Shown: positions 44,883 to 56,793, counted from the first letter of the stretch. The stretch is 64,000 nt of DNA from Streptomyces xanthophaeus (GCF_000725805.1 NZ_JOFT01000013.1:149626-213625); one strand, 5' to 3'. Program-made: numbers and translations. Notes: generated from the sequence alone by a model not told the origin.

Positions 44883-45733
44883 GCGCCCGGGGCGAGCGAG
44901 AGGAAGTGCTTGAGGTAGCGGGGGTTGGTGCGGCGCAGCGAGAGCAGGACGTACAGGTCGGCGCAGCCGAAACCGGCGTCGAGGGCGGGTTCGCCGCAGA
45001 CCCAGGCGCCCAGACGGAGGTAGCCGCGCAGCAGCGGGGGCAGTTCCGTGCGGTCGGGGAAGGCGATGCCCTCGGGGTTCCAGGGGATGTGGGGGGTGAC
45101 CCGGTACTCCTGGGGGGCGAGGGCGCGGGCCAGGGCGGCCTCGCGGGTGGCGGCGGCCAGGACCCCTCCGTCGGCGAGCGGGACGGAGCAGCAGCCGGCG
45201 AGCCAGTTGTGTCCGGAGCGGTCCATGTAGCGGGCCAGCCCCGCCCAGATCAGGGCGATGACGGCGCCGTTGCGGTGGTCGGGGTGGACGCAGGAGCGGC
45301 CGACCTCGACGAGGTCGGGGCGGATGGGTGCGAGCGCGGAGAGGTCGAATTCGCCCTCGGAGTAGAGGCGTCCGGCGACGGCCGCGCGCTCCGGGGGCAG
45401 CAGCCGGTAGGTGCCGACGACCTGGCCGGTCTCCTCCTCGATGACCAGGAGGTGGTCGCAGTACGCGTCGAAGGCATCGGCGTCGAGGCCCGGCTCGGGG
45501 CCGTCGAGGCGGGCCCCGAGCTCCTGGGCGAAGACCTGGTGGCGCAGCCGCTGGGCGGCGCGCACCTCGTCCTCGTCGCGGGCCAGGCGGACGGCGTAGC
45601 GGAGGCCGTCCGCGGCAGCGGGGGCCGCGGCCCGGACCGGGCGCAGCGGGGACTGCGCGGGGAGCGGGGCGGACGGGGACAGGGGGGCGGAGGGGGACAG
45701 CGGGTCGGACGGGGACAGGGGGGCGATGGTCAT
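44879..45733 (-). CDS. olsB: OlsB-like ornithine N-acyltransferase (GNAT fold)
   Basis: ATG 45733 opens a 284-residue protein. The first ~25 residues are a repeated Leu-Ser-Pro-Ser leader encoded by GGGGACAGGGGGG-like repeats. The acyltransferase core includes RLRHQVFAQELGARL, VVGTYRLLPPE, LVEVGRSCVHPDHRNGAVIALIW and CGEPALDAGFGCADLYVLL. This matches OlsB, which attaches a 3-hydroxyacyl chain to the alpha-amine of ornithine, making phosphate-free membrane lipids. It is co-transcribed and overlapping with olsA. Confidence 0.85.
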   Translation of the reverse strand: MTIAPLSPSDPLSPSAPLSPSAPLPAQSPLRPVRAAAPAAADGLRYAVRLARDEDEVRAAQRLRHQVFAQELGARLDGPEPGLDADAFDAYCDHLLVIEEETGQVVGTYRLLPPERAAVAGRLYSEGEFDLSALAPIRPDLVEVGRSCVHPDHRNGAVIALIWAGLARYMDRSGHNWLAGCCSVPLADGGVLAAATREAALARALAPQEYRVTPHIPWNPEGIAFPDRTELPPLLRGYLRLGAWVCGEPALDAGFGCADLYVLLSLRRTNPRYLKHFLSLAPGA

Positions 45734-45863
45734 GGCTGCTCCTGATCCGGGCACGGAGGGCCGGGCCGGCAGGTGCGCGGCCTGGCTCCTTTACTTCTTC
45801 CGTGACCGGCTGGATTCGACATGACAGCCCAGCGGCTCTTGGATGTGCGGACGCTGAACTCAC

Positions 45864-47126
45864 TCAGCGGTCGGAGCTCAGCACCTTGCTGATCGAGTCG
45901 GAAGCGGCCCTGGCGGCCTGCTTGGGGTCCTGTCCGGTGAGGACGGCCGTCATGAAGGGCTTGATGGGGTTCTTGCCCTCGACCTCGGCCCAGCGGGGGG
46001 ACTTCGGGGTGGCCCGGCCCTGTGCGGCGCCGGGGGCCATGCTGGCGGCGCCCTCGTTGCCCTCGACGACGTGCGCGAGGGTGGTCTTGTTCGGCACGTA
46101 GCTCATCGTGCGGGCCAGTTCGGTCTGCCACTTCTCGCTGACCAGGGCGGTGATCACGTCCACCGCGGCGGCGCGCTGCCCGGTGCGCTCCGGGATGATC
46201 AGGTCGGAGCCACCGGTGAAGACGGCGCCCGGCTTGTCGGAGGTCTTGCCGGGGATCGGGAAGAAGCCCAGCTTGCCCTTGAGGGCGGGGTTGGCGGCCT
46301 CGATCTCGGCGACCTGGCCGGGCGGGGCCACTATCTGGGCGACCTGGCCCCGGGCGAAGACCTCGGACTGCGGGGGCGTCTCCTCGTCGGCGTCCTTGGG
46401 GCCGTCGCCGAGGGCCTGGAGCTGCTTGTAGAAGTCCATGCCGGCCAGGGCCTTCTCGTCGTCGAGGGTGCCGACCCACTGGCCGCCGCTCTCGACGGCG
46501 AGGTCGCCGCCCTCGTCCCAGATGAATCCGGCGAGGACGTACCAGTTCTGGCCCGCGAGGTAGATGCCCTGCTGGTCGCCCTTGTCGAGCTTCTGGGTGG
46601 CCTGGACCCACTCCTGGCGGTTCTTGGGCGGTGTCTTGACGCCCGCGTCGGCGAAGAGCTCCTTGTTGTAGATGACCACCCGGTTGGCCGCGTACCAGGG
46701 GACGCCGTACTGGGCGCCGTTGACGCTTCCCGGGTCGGCCAGGCCCTTGAGCCAGTCCTTGCTGCCCCACTGGCGCAGGCCTTCCAGGGTGAGCTCGGAG
46801 AGGCCGCCCGTCTCGACGTACTGGGCGACCTGCGTGTTTCCGACCTCGATGACGTCGGCTCTCTCCTTGCTCGTGCCGTCGAGCACGGCGTTGACCTTGT
46901 CGCCGATGCCCGTCCACTCCTGGATCTTGACCTCCAGGTCGACGCCCGGGTGGTCCTTCTCGAAGGATGCGGTGAACTGGTCTATGAAGTCGTCCGAGGC
47001 GCTGCCCTTCATCAGCCAGAGCGTCACCTTCTTCGACCCTTCTTCGGAACCGCCGAACTGGCTGCAGCCCGTGAGGGCGGTCGCGGCCGCGAGGGCGGTA
47101 CACAGGGCGAGGAAGCGCATCTTCAC
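45864..47126 (-). CDS. ABC transporter sugar-binding lipoprotein
   Basis: GTG 47126 is chosen over the ATG six bases downstream because AAGGTGA sits at proper spacing. The 420-residue precursor has a lipobox LTGC near residue 20, so it is lipid-anchored outside the membrane. The rest is a family 1 solute-binding protein (VTLWLMKGSASDDF, ADVIEVGNTQVAQY, GGSDLIIP, TMSYVPNKT). No permease or ATPase genes adjoin, so it must work with distant components or the shared MsiK-type ATPase. Confidence 0.9.
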   Translation of the reverse strand: MKMRFLALCTALAAATALTGCSQFGGSEEGSKKVTLWLMKGSASDDFIDQFTASFEKDHPGVDLEVKIQEWTGIGDKVNAVLDGTSKERADVIEVGNTQVAQYVETGGLSELTLEGLRQWGSKDWLKGLADPGSVNGAQYGVPWYAANRVVIYNKELFADAGVKTPPKNRQEWVQATQKLDKGDQQGIYLAGQNWYVLAGFIWDEGGDLAVESGGQWVGTLDDEKALAGMDFYKQLQALGDGPKDADEETPPQSEVFARGQVAQIVAPPGQVAEIEAANPALKGKLGFFPIPGKTSDKPGAVFTGGSDLIIPERTGQRAAAVDVITALVSEKWQTELARTMSYVPNKTTLAHVVEGNEGAASMAPGAAQGRATPKSPRWAEVEGKNPIKPFMTAVLTGQDPKQAARAASDSISKVLSSDR

Positions 47127-47292
47127 GAAGGTCACCTTCTGGGAATCGGTCTCGGATGGCTTGAAATTGGCATAGACCAATAGGCGGGTCAAGGGCCTTC
47201 GGCTCTGGATTGTTCGCACAAAGTTCGCGGACCCGGACTTACTGGGGCACCGTGGAACCAGGCAAATGCCCACCCACTGTCGGGAGACCCCC

Positions 47293-47508
47293 ATGTCCAA
47301 CCACACGTACCGGGTGACCGAGATCGTCGGCACCTCCCCCGATGGCATCGATCAGGCCATCCGCAACGGGATCGCCCGGGCGGGGCAGACCGTACGGAAC
47401 CTGGACTGGTTCGAGGTGGTCCAGGTACGCGGGCACATCGAGAACGGCGAGATCGCGCACTACCAGGTCGGACTCAAGCTCGGCTTCCGCCTCGACGGCG
47501 AGGACTGA
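47293..47508 (+). CDS. dodecin family flavin-binding protein
   Basis: ATG 47293 with GGGAG upstream. At 71 residues it has the complete dodecin signature: YRVTEIVGTSPDGIDQAI, LDWFEVVQVRGHIENG and YQVGLKLGFRL. Dodecins form dodecamers that store riboflavin or CoA. The Trp in NLDWFEV is the flavin-stacking residue. It is divergent from the sugar-binding lipoprotein, with ~165 bases between starts. Confidence 0.95.
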   Translation: MSNHTYRVTEIVGTSPDGIDQAIRNGIARAGQTVRNLDWFEVVQVRGHIENGEIAHYQVGLKLGFRLDGED

Positions 47509-47530
47509 CCCCCCGGAAGGCCCCCGGGAC

Positions 47531-47553
47531 ACCGGCCCCCGAGCGGGGCCGGT
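47531..47553. terminator. bidirectional terminator hairpin
   Basis: ACCGGCCCC (47531-47539) pairs perfectly with GGGGCCGGT (47545-47553) around a five-base loop. It lies between the convergent dodecin (stop 47508) and HAD genes (end 47555). Confidence 0.8.
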
Positions 47554-47554
47554 C

Positions 47555-48049
47555 TCAGGTCCGGCCCTCGCGCTCCTGGGCGGCCTCGAGTTCCGGCGCG
47601 TCCTCGGCCCAGTCCGCCCGCACCACCGGGAACCCGGCCGCGCGCACCGCCTGGCAGACCAGCTCGTCGTCGTCGACGAGCATGCGCACCTCGCGGCCCC
47701 GGGCGATCTTCTTCAGCACCTCCACCTTGGTGGTGCGGGCGGGCCGCCGGTCCTGGTCGCCGCGCATCCACAGGCGCCCCTCGGGCAGTCCGTGCCGTTC
47801 GAGCCAGTCCACCGTGTCCTTCCGGCAGCGCTCCGGGCGCCCGGTCAGGTACACCACCTCGCAGTCGGCCGCACTCTCCACGGCCAGCGCCACCCCGCGC
47901 GCGAGCGGCGGATCGGCCGGGGCCGCGGCGAAGAAGCCGCTCCAGTCCCGGGGCCGGCGCTCCAGGAAGCTCTGCCGGTGCGCGGTGTCGGCCAGGGTGT
48001 TGTCGATGTCGAAGACGGCCAGCGGCCGACGGCTGTTGATCTCGCTCAT
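47555..48049 (-). CDS. HAD superfamily phosphatase (polynucleotide kinase 3'-phosphatase-like)
   Basis: ATG 48049 (MSEINSRRPLAVFDIDNTLAD) gives 164 residues. Motif I DIDNTLAD, motif II VVYLTGRPE, a lysine in TTKVEVLKKIA and motif IV MLVDDDEL complete a HAD active site. The short size and cap-less layout resemble the phosphatase half of bacterial polynucleotide kinases, without the kinase. The substrate is not known. Its start is divergent from the LLM oxidoreductase with ~60 bases between. Confidence 0.85.
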   Translation of the reverse strand: MSEINSRRPLAVFDIDNTLADTAHRQSFLERRPRDWSGFFAAAPADPPLARGVALAVESAADCEVVYLTGRPERCRKDTVDWLERHGLPEGRLWMRGDQDRRPARTTKVEVLKKIARGREVRMLVDDDELVCQAVRAAGFPVVRADWAEDAPELEAAQEREGRT

Positions 48050-48108
48050 GCGCCCCAGGGTAGGCCGCGCCCCGGGAATCCTGACGGGCTCCCGGTGTTG
48101 AGGAGGGT

Positions 48109-49125
48109 GTGATCCCCCGACTCTCCGTCCTCGACCGGTCCCGCATCCGCGAGGGGCACCCGCCCCCGCAGGCCCTGCGCGACACCGTGGAGCTGGCCCG
48201 CGCCGCCGAGCAGCTCGGCTACCACCGCTTCTGGGTCTCCGAGCACCACAGCGTGCCCGGGGTCGCGGGCTCCGCACCGACCGTACTGGCGGCGGCCGTC
48301 GCCGGAGCCACCCGGCGGATCCGCGTCGGCACGGGCGGGGTGATGCTGCCCAACCACCAGCCGCTCGTGGTCGCCGAGCAGTTCGGGGTCCTGGAGTCCC
48401 TCTTCCCCGGCCGCATCGACATGGGCCTCGGCCGCTCCGTCGGCTTCACGAACGGCATCCGGCGCGCGCTGGGCCGCGACATCGAGGACGCCGACCGTTT
48501 CGAGGAGCAGCTGACCGAACTGCTGGGCTGGTTCGACGGAACCCAGCAGGCCCACCCCGAGGTCCACGCCCGCCCCGCCGAGGGGCTGCGGACACCGGCC
48601 TACGTGCTGGCCACCGGCGAGGGCGCAGGGGTCGCCGCGCGGGCCGGGCTGCCGGTGGTGGTCGGCGACCTGCGCTCCCGCAGCCGGCTCGTGGAGGCCG
48701 TCGAGCGCTACCGCGAGGAGTTCCGGCCCTCCGCCCGGGGCGCGGAGCCGTACGTGGTGGTCTCCGGGAGCGTGGCCGTCGCCGCCACGGAGCAGGAGGC
48801 GCGGCGGATCCTGGTCCCGGAGGCCTGGTCCCTTGCGCACTCCCGTACCCGCGGCAGTTTCCCGCCGCTGCGTCCGGCCGAGGAGGTCGAGGCCATGGCC
48901 ATGACCCCGAAGGAACGGGAGCGCTACGAGGCAGCCCTCGCCGGGCACGTCCACGGCACGCCGGAACAGGTCGCGGCCCAGCTGGCGGAGGTCTCCGCGC
49001 TGACCGGGGCGGACGAGCTGCTGGTCACCACGTCCACCTACGACCGGACCGCGCTCCTCGACTCCTTCACTCGGCTGGCCCGGATCGCCGGGCTCCCTCC
49101 GCAGCCCTCACCCGCCGGACCCTAA
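48109..49125 (+). CDS. LLM-class flavin-dependent oxidoreductase
   Basis: GTG 48109 (VIPRLSVLDRSRIREG) starts 338 residues of a luciferase-like TIM barrel. The conserved ELARAAEQLGYHRFWVSEHH, VGTGGVMLPNHQPLVVAEQFG and IDMGLGRSVG segments are those of the MsnO8 subgroup. It uses reduced FMN to oxidise unknown substrates. The stop lies 11 bases before the UvrA-like start, suggesting co-transcription. Confidence 0.9.
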   Translation: MIPRLSVLDRSRIREGHPPPQALRDTVELARAAEQLGYHRFWVSEHHSVPGVAGSAPTVLAAAVAGATRRIRVGTGGVMLPNHQPLVVAEQFGVLESLFPGRIDMGLGRSVGFTNGIRRALGRDIEDADRFEEQLTELLGWFDGTQQAHPEVHARPAEGLRTPAYVLATGEGAGVAARAGLPVVVGDLRSRSRLVEAVERYREEFRPSARGAEPYVVVSGSVAVAATEQEARRILVPEAWSLAHSRTRGSFPPLRPAEEVEAMAMTPKERERYEAALAGHVHGTPEQVAAQLAEVSALTGADELLVTTSTYDRTALLDSFTRLARIAGLPPQPSPAGP

Positions 49126-49135
49126 ACTAGGGCGA

Positions 49136-51541
49136 ATGCACCAGCCCGCCGAAACCCACGCCGCCCACGACCCCTACGTCCGCGTCCGGGGCGCCCGGGA
49201 GCACAACCTGCGCGGGGTCGACGTGGACATCCCGCGCGACGCGCTGACCGTGTTCACCGGCGTCTCCGGTTCCGGGAAGAGCTCGCTCGCCTTCGGCACG
49301 CTCTACGCCGAGGCCCAGCGCCGGTACTTCGAGTCGGTGGCCCCGTACGCGCGCCGCCTCATCCACCAGGTCGGCGCCCCGAAGGTGGACTCCGTCACCG
49401 GGCTGCCGCCCGCCGTCTCCCTGGAACAGCGGCGCTCCTCCCCCGGTTCGCGTTCCTCCGTCGGCACGGTGACCCTGCTGTCGAACTCCCTGCGGATGCT
49501 GTACTCCCGGGCGGGCAGCTACCCGCCGGGGGCGGAGCGGCTCGATTCGGACGCCTTCTCCCCCAACACCGCGGCGGGCGCCTGCCCTTCCTGTCACGGG
49601 CTCGGCCGGATCCACCGGACCAGCGAGGAACTCCTGGTCCCCGACCCCGGCCTGTCGATCCGTCAAGGGGCGATCGCGGCTTGGCCAGGAGCCTGGCAGG
49701 GCAAGAACCTGCGCGACGTGCTGGAAGCCCTCGGCCACGACGTGGACCGGCCCTGGCGGGACCTGCCGGCCGAGGAGCGCGAGTGGATCCTGTTCACCGA
49801 GGAGCAGCCGGTGGTCACCGTGCACCCGGTGCGGGAGGCCGACCGCATCCAACGGCCCTACCAGGGCACGTACATGAGTGCCCACCGCTATGTCATGCGG
49901 ACCTTCTCCGACAGCAAGAGCGCGACCCTGCGGGCCCGCGCCGAGAAGTTCCTCGCCGATTCCCCGTGCCCGGTGTGCGAGGGCCGGCGGCTGCGGCCGG
50001 AGGCCCTGGCGGTGACCTTCGCGGGCCGTACGATCGCACAGCTGGCGGCGCTGCCGCTGACCGCGCTGGACGCCGTACTCGCCTCCGCGCACGGGGGCGG
50101 GGGCGGGAGCGGCGAAGCGGCCCGGGTGCTCGGCGAGGACCTGCGGTCGCGGATCGGTCCGGTCGTGGAGCTGGGCCTGGGCTACCTGAGCCTGGACCGC
50201 ACGGCCCCCACCCTGTCCGCGGGCGAACTGCAGCGGCTGCGGCTGGCGACGCAGCTGCGGTCGGGGCTGTTCGGGGTGGTGTACGTCCTGGACGAGCCTT
50301 CGGCGGGGCTGCACCCCGCCGACACCGAGGCCCTGCTCGACGTACTGGACCGGCTCAAGGAGGCCGGGAACACGGTCTTCGTCGTCGAGCACCACCTCGA
50401 CGTGGTGCGGCACGCGGACTGGCTGGTGGACGTCGGCCCGCTGGCCGGGGAGCACGGCGGGCAGGTGCTGTACAGCGGGCCGCCGCAGCAACTGGCGGGC
50501 GTGGCGGAGTCGGCGACGGCCCGCCACCTCTTCCCTGCGGCGGGCCCCGGGGCCGGTGCGCGGCGGACCGTACGCAAGCCGACCGGCGCGGTACGGCTGC
50601 GCGGCGCCGACCGGCACAACCTGCGGGACGTGGATGCGGAGTTCCCGCTCGGGGTGTTCACGGCCGTGACCGGAGTGTCGGGGTCCGGGAAGTCCACGCT
50701 GGTGGGGCAGGTGCTGGCGCAGGAGGTCGCGGGACGGCTGGCCGAGCCGGAGTTCCCCGTACGGCGGCTGGTGGAGGTGGACCAGAAGCCGATCGGCCGG
50801 ACCCCGCGGTCCAACCTGGCCACCTACACCGGACTGTTCGACGTGGTGCGCAAGCTCTTCACGGCGGCGCCGGAGGCCAGGGCCCGCGGCTGGAAGGCGG
50901 GCCGGTTCTCCTTCAACGTGCCCGGCGGCCGCTGCGAGACCTGCCAGGGCGAGGGCTTCGTCTCGGTGGAGCTGCTCTTCCTGCCGAGCACGTACGCCCC
51001 CTGCCCGGAGTGCGCCGGTGCGCGGTACAACGCCGAGACCCTTGAGGTCCGTTACGAGGGCCTGGACATCGCCGAGGTGCTGTCCCTGACGGTGGAGTCC
51101 GCGGCCACCTTCTTCGCGGGGGTCCCGGCCGCGGCCCGCGCCCTGGGCGCGCTGGAGGCCATCGGCCTGGGGTACCTGCGGCTGGGGCAGCCCGCCACGG
51201 AACTGTCGGGCGGCGAGGCGCAGCGGATCAAGCTGGCCACGGAACTGCAGCGGCTGCGCCGCGACCACACCCTGTACCTGCTGGACGAGCCGACGACGGG
51301 GCTGCATCCGGCCGATGTACGGGTCCTGCTCGGGCAGTTGCACGGGCTGGTCGACGCCGGGCACTCGGTGGTGGTCGTGGAGCACGACATGGCGGTGGTG
51401 GCGGGCGCGGACTGGGTCGTCGACCTGGGCCCGGGCGGCGGCGCGGAGGGCGGCCGCATCGTGGCGACGGGCACCCCTGCCGACGTGGCCGCCGCAGGCC
51501 AGGGCCGCACGGCCCCCTACCTGGCACGGGCGCTGGCCTAG
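49136..51541 (+). CDS. UvrA-like ABC ATPase (UvrA2/DrrC type)
   Basis: ATG 49136 opens an 801-residue protein with two ABC ATPase halves. Walker A sites are VSGSGKSS (~45) and VSGSGKST (~515). Signature motifs are [12 protein letters not shown] and [12 protein letters not shown]. Zinc-binding pairs occur in [24 protein letters not shown] and CPECAGAR. It is ~150 residues shorter than UvrA, as in UvrA2/DrrC proteins that lack the UvrB-binding region. Those are linked to resistance against DNA-binding drugs. It follows the LLM oxidoreductase closely. Confidence 0.9.
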   Translation: MHQPAETHAAHDPYVRVRGAREHNLRGVDVDIPRDALTVFTGVSGSGKSSLAFGTLYAEAQRRYFESVAPYARRLIHQVGAPKVDSVTGLPPAVSLEQRRSSPGSRSSVGTVTLLSNSLRMLYSRAGSYPPGAERLDSDAFSPNTAAGACPSCHGLGRIHRTSEELLVPDPGLSIRQGAIAAWPGAWQGKNLRDVLEALGHDVDRPWRDLPAEEREWILFTEEQPVVTVHPVREADRIQRPYQGTYMSAHRYVMRTFSDSKSATLRARAEKFLADSPCPVCEGRRLRPEALAVTFAGRTIAQLAALPLTALDAVLASAHGGGGGSGEAARVLGEDLRSRIGPVVELGLGYLSLDRTAPTLSAGELQRLRLATQLRSGLFGVVYVLDEPSAGLHPADTEALLDVLDRLKEAGNTVFVVEHHLDVVRHADWLVDVGPLAGEHGGQVLYSGPPQQLAGVAESATARHLFPAAGPGAGARRTVRKPTGAVRLRGADRHNLRDVDAEFPLGVFTAVTGVSGSGKSTLVGQVLAQEVAGRLAEPEFPVRRLVEVDQKPIGRTPRSNLATYTGLFDVVRKLFTAAPEARARGWKAGRFSFNVPGGRCETCQGEGFVSVELLFLPSTYAPCPECAGARYNAETLEVRYEGLDIAEVLSLTVESAATFFAGVPAAARALGALEAIGLGYLRLGQPATELSGGEAQRIKLATELQRLRRDHTLYLLDEPTTGLHPADVRVLLGQLHGLVDAGHSVVVVEHDMAVVAGADWVVDLGPGGGAEGGRIVATGTPADVAAAGQGRTAPYLARALA

Positions 51542-51564
51542 GCCGTCTCTTCCGGGGTGGTGGT

Positions 51565-52215
51565 CTACGCGTCGCCGGGGAGCAGGTGTTGCGGGAGTTC
51601 GCGGAAGCTCCAGGCGCCCTGGCGGCGGGTGAACGTCCAGACGAGGTCGTGGCGGTCGGGCCAGGCCGAGGGGATGCCGAGCAGTTCGTGGGCGCCCAGG
51701 GCGCGGACCAGGCGGGGGATGCCGATGTGCTCCCAGCAGATCAGGACGGGCATCGCGGCGGCGAGTGCGGCGCGGGCCAGGTCCGGTTCGGCGCCGACGG
51801 CGAACTCGCTGCGCACGGGCGTGCGCAGTGCCGTCGCCAGGGCCGTCACGGTCTGGCGGCAGCGCTCGGGGCTGCCCGCGCGGCCGCCCGCCGCGAAGAC
51901 CGCCGCGGGGCGGGGCAGGACGGAGCCGCGGGCCGGCTGGAAGAGCTTCGGCAGCGCCTCGGCGCGGCGCCAGCCGCGTCCGGCGAGGAAGCCGGGGTCC
52001 TCGTTGCCCTCGGGGTCCTCGCCGAGAGCGCCGGCGTACGGCTTCTCCGCGTGCCGGATCACCATGACGAGGGCGTCGGCGGCCGCGGCCGGTGCGCCGG
52101 GGGCCGGGCCGCGGGGCTGCTCCTGCTCGGTGCAGCCCGCCACCGCCAGCGGGGCGAGGGCGGCCGCCAGTACGGCTCTGCGGCGCGGTCCGGACCCGGC
52201 GGGGGCTTGTGGCAT
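51565..52215 (-). CDS. histidine-phosphatase-like lipoprotein
   Basis: ATG 52215 gives 216 residues. The leader is twin-Arg or Sec type with a lipobox-like LAVAGC near residue 27. The phosphoglycerate-mutase-like motif VIRHAEKPY (catalytic His) and RCRQTVTALA follow, and a second His is in CWEHIGIP. The family is histidine phosphatases, but the RHAEKP variant is often of unknown activity. It is convergent with the UvrA-like gene (24-base gap). Confidence 0.75.
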   Translation of the reverse strand: MPQAPAGSGPRRRAVLAAALAPLAVAGCTEQEQPRGPAPGAPAAAADALVMVIRHAEKPYAGALGEDPEGNEDPGFLAGRGWRRAEALPKLFQPARGSVLPRPAAVFAAGGRAGSPERCRQTVTALATALRTPVRSEFAVGAEPDLARAALAAAMPVLICWEHIGIPRLVRALGAHELLGIPSAWPDRHDLVWTFTRRQGAWSFRELPQHLLPGDA

Positions 52216-52389
52216 GCCGCCCACTGTCTCCGACGGCGGGGCCCCGCCGGGGCACGGCACGGCGCTGCGCCGCCACGAACGCCCGGTCGGCCCATCGGAT
52301 CGTCCGATCGGCCGACGGGGCGGGGGGCCGACGCGCCGACGGGCCGACGCGCCGGGCCACGGTGGCCCGGGCCGGCCCGGTCGGCGGGA

Positions 52390-53126
52390 TCAGCCCTGGC
52401 GGAGCGCCCTCAGCCACTCCTTGTTCATCGCGGCGATCGACGGCAGCGGGATCCCCTTCGGGCAGGCCGTGGCGCACTCGCCGGTCAGGGTGCAGCCGCC
52501 GAAGCCCTCCTCGTCCATCCGGGCCACCATGTCCAGCACCCGGGTCTCGCGCTCCGGCGCTCCCTGCGGGAGCACGTTGAGGTGGTTGATCTTCGCCGAG
52601 GTGAACAGCATCGCCGAGCCGTTGGGACAGGCCGCCACGCACGCCCCGCAGCCGATGCACTCGGCGTGCTCGAAGGCGAAGTCGGCGTCGGCCTTGGGCA
52701 CGGCCGTGGCGTGCGCTTCCGGGGCGGAGCCGGTGGGGGCGCTGACGTAACCGCCCGCCTGGATGATCCGGTCGAAGGCGCCCCGGTCGACGACGAGGTC
52801 CTTGACCACGGGGAAGGCGGCGGCCCGCCAGGGCTCGACGTCGATGGTGTCCCCGTCGGAGAAGGACCGCATGTGGAGCTGGCAGGTGGTGGTGCGTTCG
52901 GGGCCGTGGGCATCGCCGTTGATCACGAGACTGCACGCGCCGCAGATGCCCTCGCGGCAGTCGTGGTCGAAGGCGACCGGGTCCTCACCGCGCAGGATGA
53001 GGTCCTCGTTGAGGGTGTCGAGCATCTCCAGGAAGGACATGTCGCGGGAGATGCCGTCGACCTCGTAGGAAGCCATGGCGCCGGGGGTGTCGGGGTTCTG
53101 CTGGCGCCAGACGCGCAGGGTGAGCT

Positions 53127-53130
<4 letters not shown>
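52390..53130 (-). CDS. sdhB: succinate dehydrogenase/fumarate reductase iron-sulfur subunit
   Basis: ATG 53130 overlaps the SdhA stop by three bases. The 246-residue protein has the [2Fe-2S] cysteines in [15 protein letters not shown] and TCQLHM. The 4Fe-4S and 3Fe-4S ligands are in [16 protein letters not shown] and [16 protein letters not shown]. It transfers electrons from SdhA flavin to the membrane cytochrome. It is last of the sdhCAB operon. The cysteine spacing is complete. Confidence 0.95.
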
Positions 53131-55103
<1,973 letters not shown>

Positions 55104-55105
55104 GG

Positions 55106-55813
55106 TCAGTTCACCACTCCGGTCATGACGGCCACGGGGACGGAGACGAAGCCCGCGAAGAGGACGAGGGCCAGGGCATGGGCAAGGAACTTCAGGGTCC
55201 GCTCGCGCCGGGCATGGCCGGCGCCGAGGGTCTGGGCGGCGCTCCAGAAGCCGTGCCGCACGTGCAGGGCGACGGCGACCATGGCCACGATGTAGATCGT
55301 GTTCCCGTACCAGGTGGAGAAGGTGGCCAGCACGTTCTCGTACGGGTGGCCGGCCCAGGCACGCTCGTTGACGGTGAGCGTGGTCAGGTCGAGCAGGTGC
55401 CAGACGATGAACAGGGCGAGGATGATGCCGCCCCAGCGCATGGTGCGGGTGGCGTAGCTCGCGCGGCGGCGCTTGTGCGCGTACTTCACCGGGCGGGCCG
55501 CGATGCCGCGGCGGCTCAGCTGGTACGCGGACACCCCGTGGGCGACGACCGCGGCGAGCAGCACCACCCGGAAGATCCACAGCGCCCACTCGTAGTGGAG
55601 GAAGGGCGAGCCGAGGGTGCGCAGCCAGTGGGCGTAGCCGTTGAACTCCTCCGCGCCGAAGAACACCTTGAGGTTGCCCAGCATGTGCAGGACGAGGTAG
55701 CCGAGCATGATCAGGCCGGACACGGCCATCACGGACTTCTTGCCGACGGACGAGTCCCAGAGCGTTCGTGTGGTGGACGGCCGTCGACCCGTCCGCGTTG
55801 CCAGAGCTGCCAT
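55106..55813 (-). CDS. sdhC: succinate dehydrogenase cytochrome b subunit
   Basis: ATG 55813 starts a 235-residue membrane protein with five TM helices ([94 protein letters not shown]). Helix histidines (HMLGN, VAHGV, VWHLLD, LHVRHG) provide heme b ligands. The single five-helix subunit is the Bacillus-type anchor without SdhD. It is the first gene of the operon and divergent from LysR. Confidence 0.93.
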   Translation of the reverse strand: MAALATRTGRRPSTTRTLWDSSVGKKSVMAVSGLIMLGYLVLHMLGNLKVFFGAEEFNGYAHWLRTLGSPFLHYEWALWIFRVVLLAAVVAHGVSAYQLSRRGIAARPVKYAHKRRRASYATRTMRWGGIILALFIVWHLLDLTTLTVNERAWAGHPYENVLATFSTWYGNTIYIVAMVAVALHVRHGFWSAAQTLGAGHARRERTLKFLAHALALVLFAGFVSVPVAVMTGVVN

Positions 55814-55832
55814 GTCATCGAAGGTAAGGACG

Positions 55833-55887
55833 AAGGTCCTGAAAGGTCCAAGACATGATGGGGCTGAAGTCCATAGGAAGGATCTAT
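55833..55887. promoter_or_regulatory. candidate LysR binding site and direct repeat between sdhC and lysR
   Basis: ATAG-N7-CTAT at 55873-55887 contains a T-N11-A core (T55874, A55886), the form of LysR-type operators. It sits 20 bases before the LysR start. A direct repeat AAGGTCC (55833-55839 and 55843-55849) lies closer to sdhC. Both fit control of this divergent pair. Confidence 0.5.
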
Positions 55888-55906
55888 CGACGGGTACGCT
55901 GGACCG

Positions 55907-56785
55907 ATGCAGTTCCAGCAGCTCCTCTACTTCGTGGCCGTCGCCGAGACCCGGCACTTCACCCGGGCCGCGGAACGGGTGCACGTGGCCCAGCCCTCGC
56001 TCTCCCAGCAGATCAAGGCACTGGAGCGGGAGCTCGGCGCCGAGCTCTTCAGCCGGGCCCGGGGGAACATCACCCTCACCGACGCCGGGGAGACCCTGCT
56101 CCCCCTGGCCCGGCGGATCCTGGCGGACGCGGACACCGCGCGGCTGGAGGTGCAGGAGCTGGCACAGCTGCGCCGCGGGCGGGTCCGGCTCGGCGCCACG
56201 CCGAGCGTGTGCACGGGCCTGCTGCCGGCCGTGCTGCGCGCCTTCCACACCGCACATCCGGGGATCGAGCTGCTGATCGAGGAGAGCGGCTCCCTCGACC
56301 TCGTACGCGAACTGGCCCGCGGAGCCCTGGACCTGGCCCTGATCGCCCTGCCGTTGCCGCCGTCGGCTCCCGCGCTGACCACCGTGGAGCTGCTCACGGA
56401 GGACCTGGTCGTGGTCTCCTCCACCGAACGGCCGCCGCCGGGCCGCGGCGGGGAACTCACCATCGCCGGGCTGCGCGACGAACCGATGGTGATGTTCCGC
56501 CACGGCTACGACCTGCGGGAGCTGACCGTGGCGGCCTGCCGCGCGGAGGGCTTCGAGCCGGTGTTCACCGTGGAGGGCGGGGAGATGGACGCGGTCCTGG
56601 GCTTCGTACGGGCCGGCCTCGGCGTCGCGGTGGTCCCGGCGATGGTGGTGGACCATTCGGGCCCGGGCCTGCGCGCCACCGCCCTGGCCGGCTCCCCACT
56701 GCGCCGCACGATCGCCCTGGCCCACCGCACCGACGTAGCTCCCCCACGCGCGGCGCGCGAACTGAAACGCATCCTGGTGAGCTGA
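55907..56785 (+). CDS. LysR family transcriptional regulator
   Basis: ATG 55907 gives a 292-residue LysR protein. The winged HTH is at the N-terminus: MQFQQLLYFVAVAETRHFTR, RVHVAQPSLSQQIKALERELG. The effector domain includes GLLPAVLRAFHTAHPGIELL, ALDLALIALP and EPMVMFRHGYDLRE. The conserved late segment GLGVAVVPAMV is present. Divergent transcription from sdhCAB with a LysR-like site between suggests direct control of succinate dehydrogenase; the effector is unknown. Confidence 0.9.
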   Translation: MQFQQLLYFVAVAETRHFTRAAERVHVAQPSLSQQIKALERELGAELFSRARGNITLTDAGETLLPLARRILADADTARLEVQELAQLRRGRVRLGATPSVCTGLLPAVLRAFHTAHPGIELLIEESGSLDLVRELARGALDLALIALPLPPSAPALTTVELLTEDLVVVSSTERPPPGRGGELTIAGLRDEPMVMFRHGYDLRELTVAACRAEGFEPVFTVEGGEMDAVLGFVRAGLGVAVVPAMVVDHSGPGLRATALAGSPLRRTIALAHRTDVAPPRAARELKRILVS

Positions 56786-56793
56786 GCCCCACC

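Noticed and set aside
49127..52936. 1269-codon minus-strand frame over the UvrA-like gene
   Set aside because: Antisense shadow of UvrA-like and neighbouring genes; contains no motif of its own.
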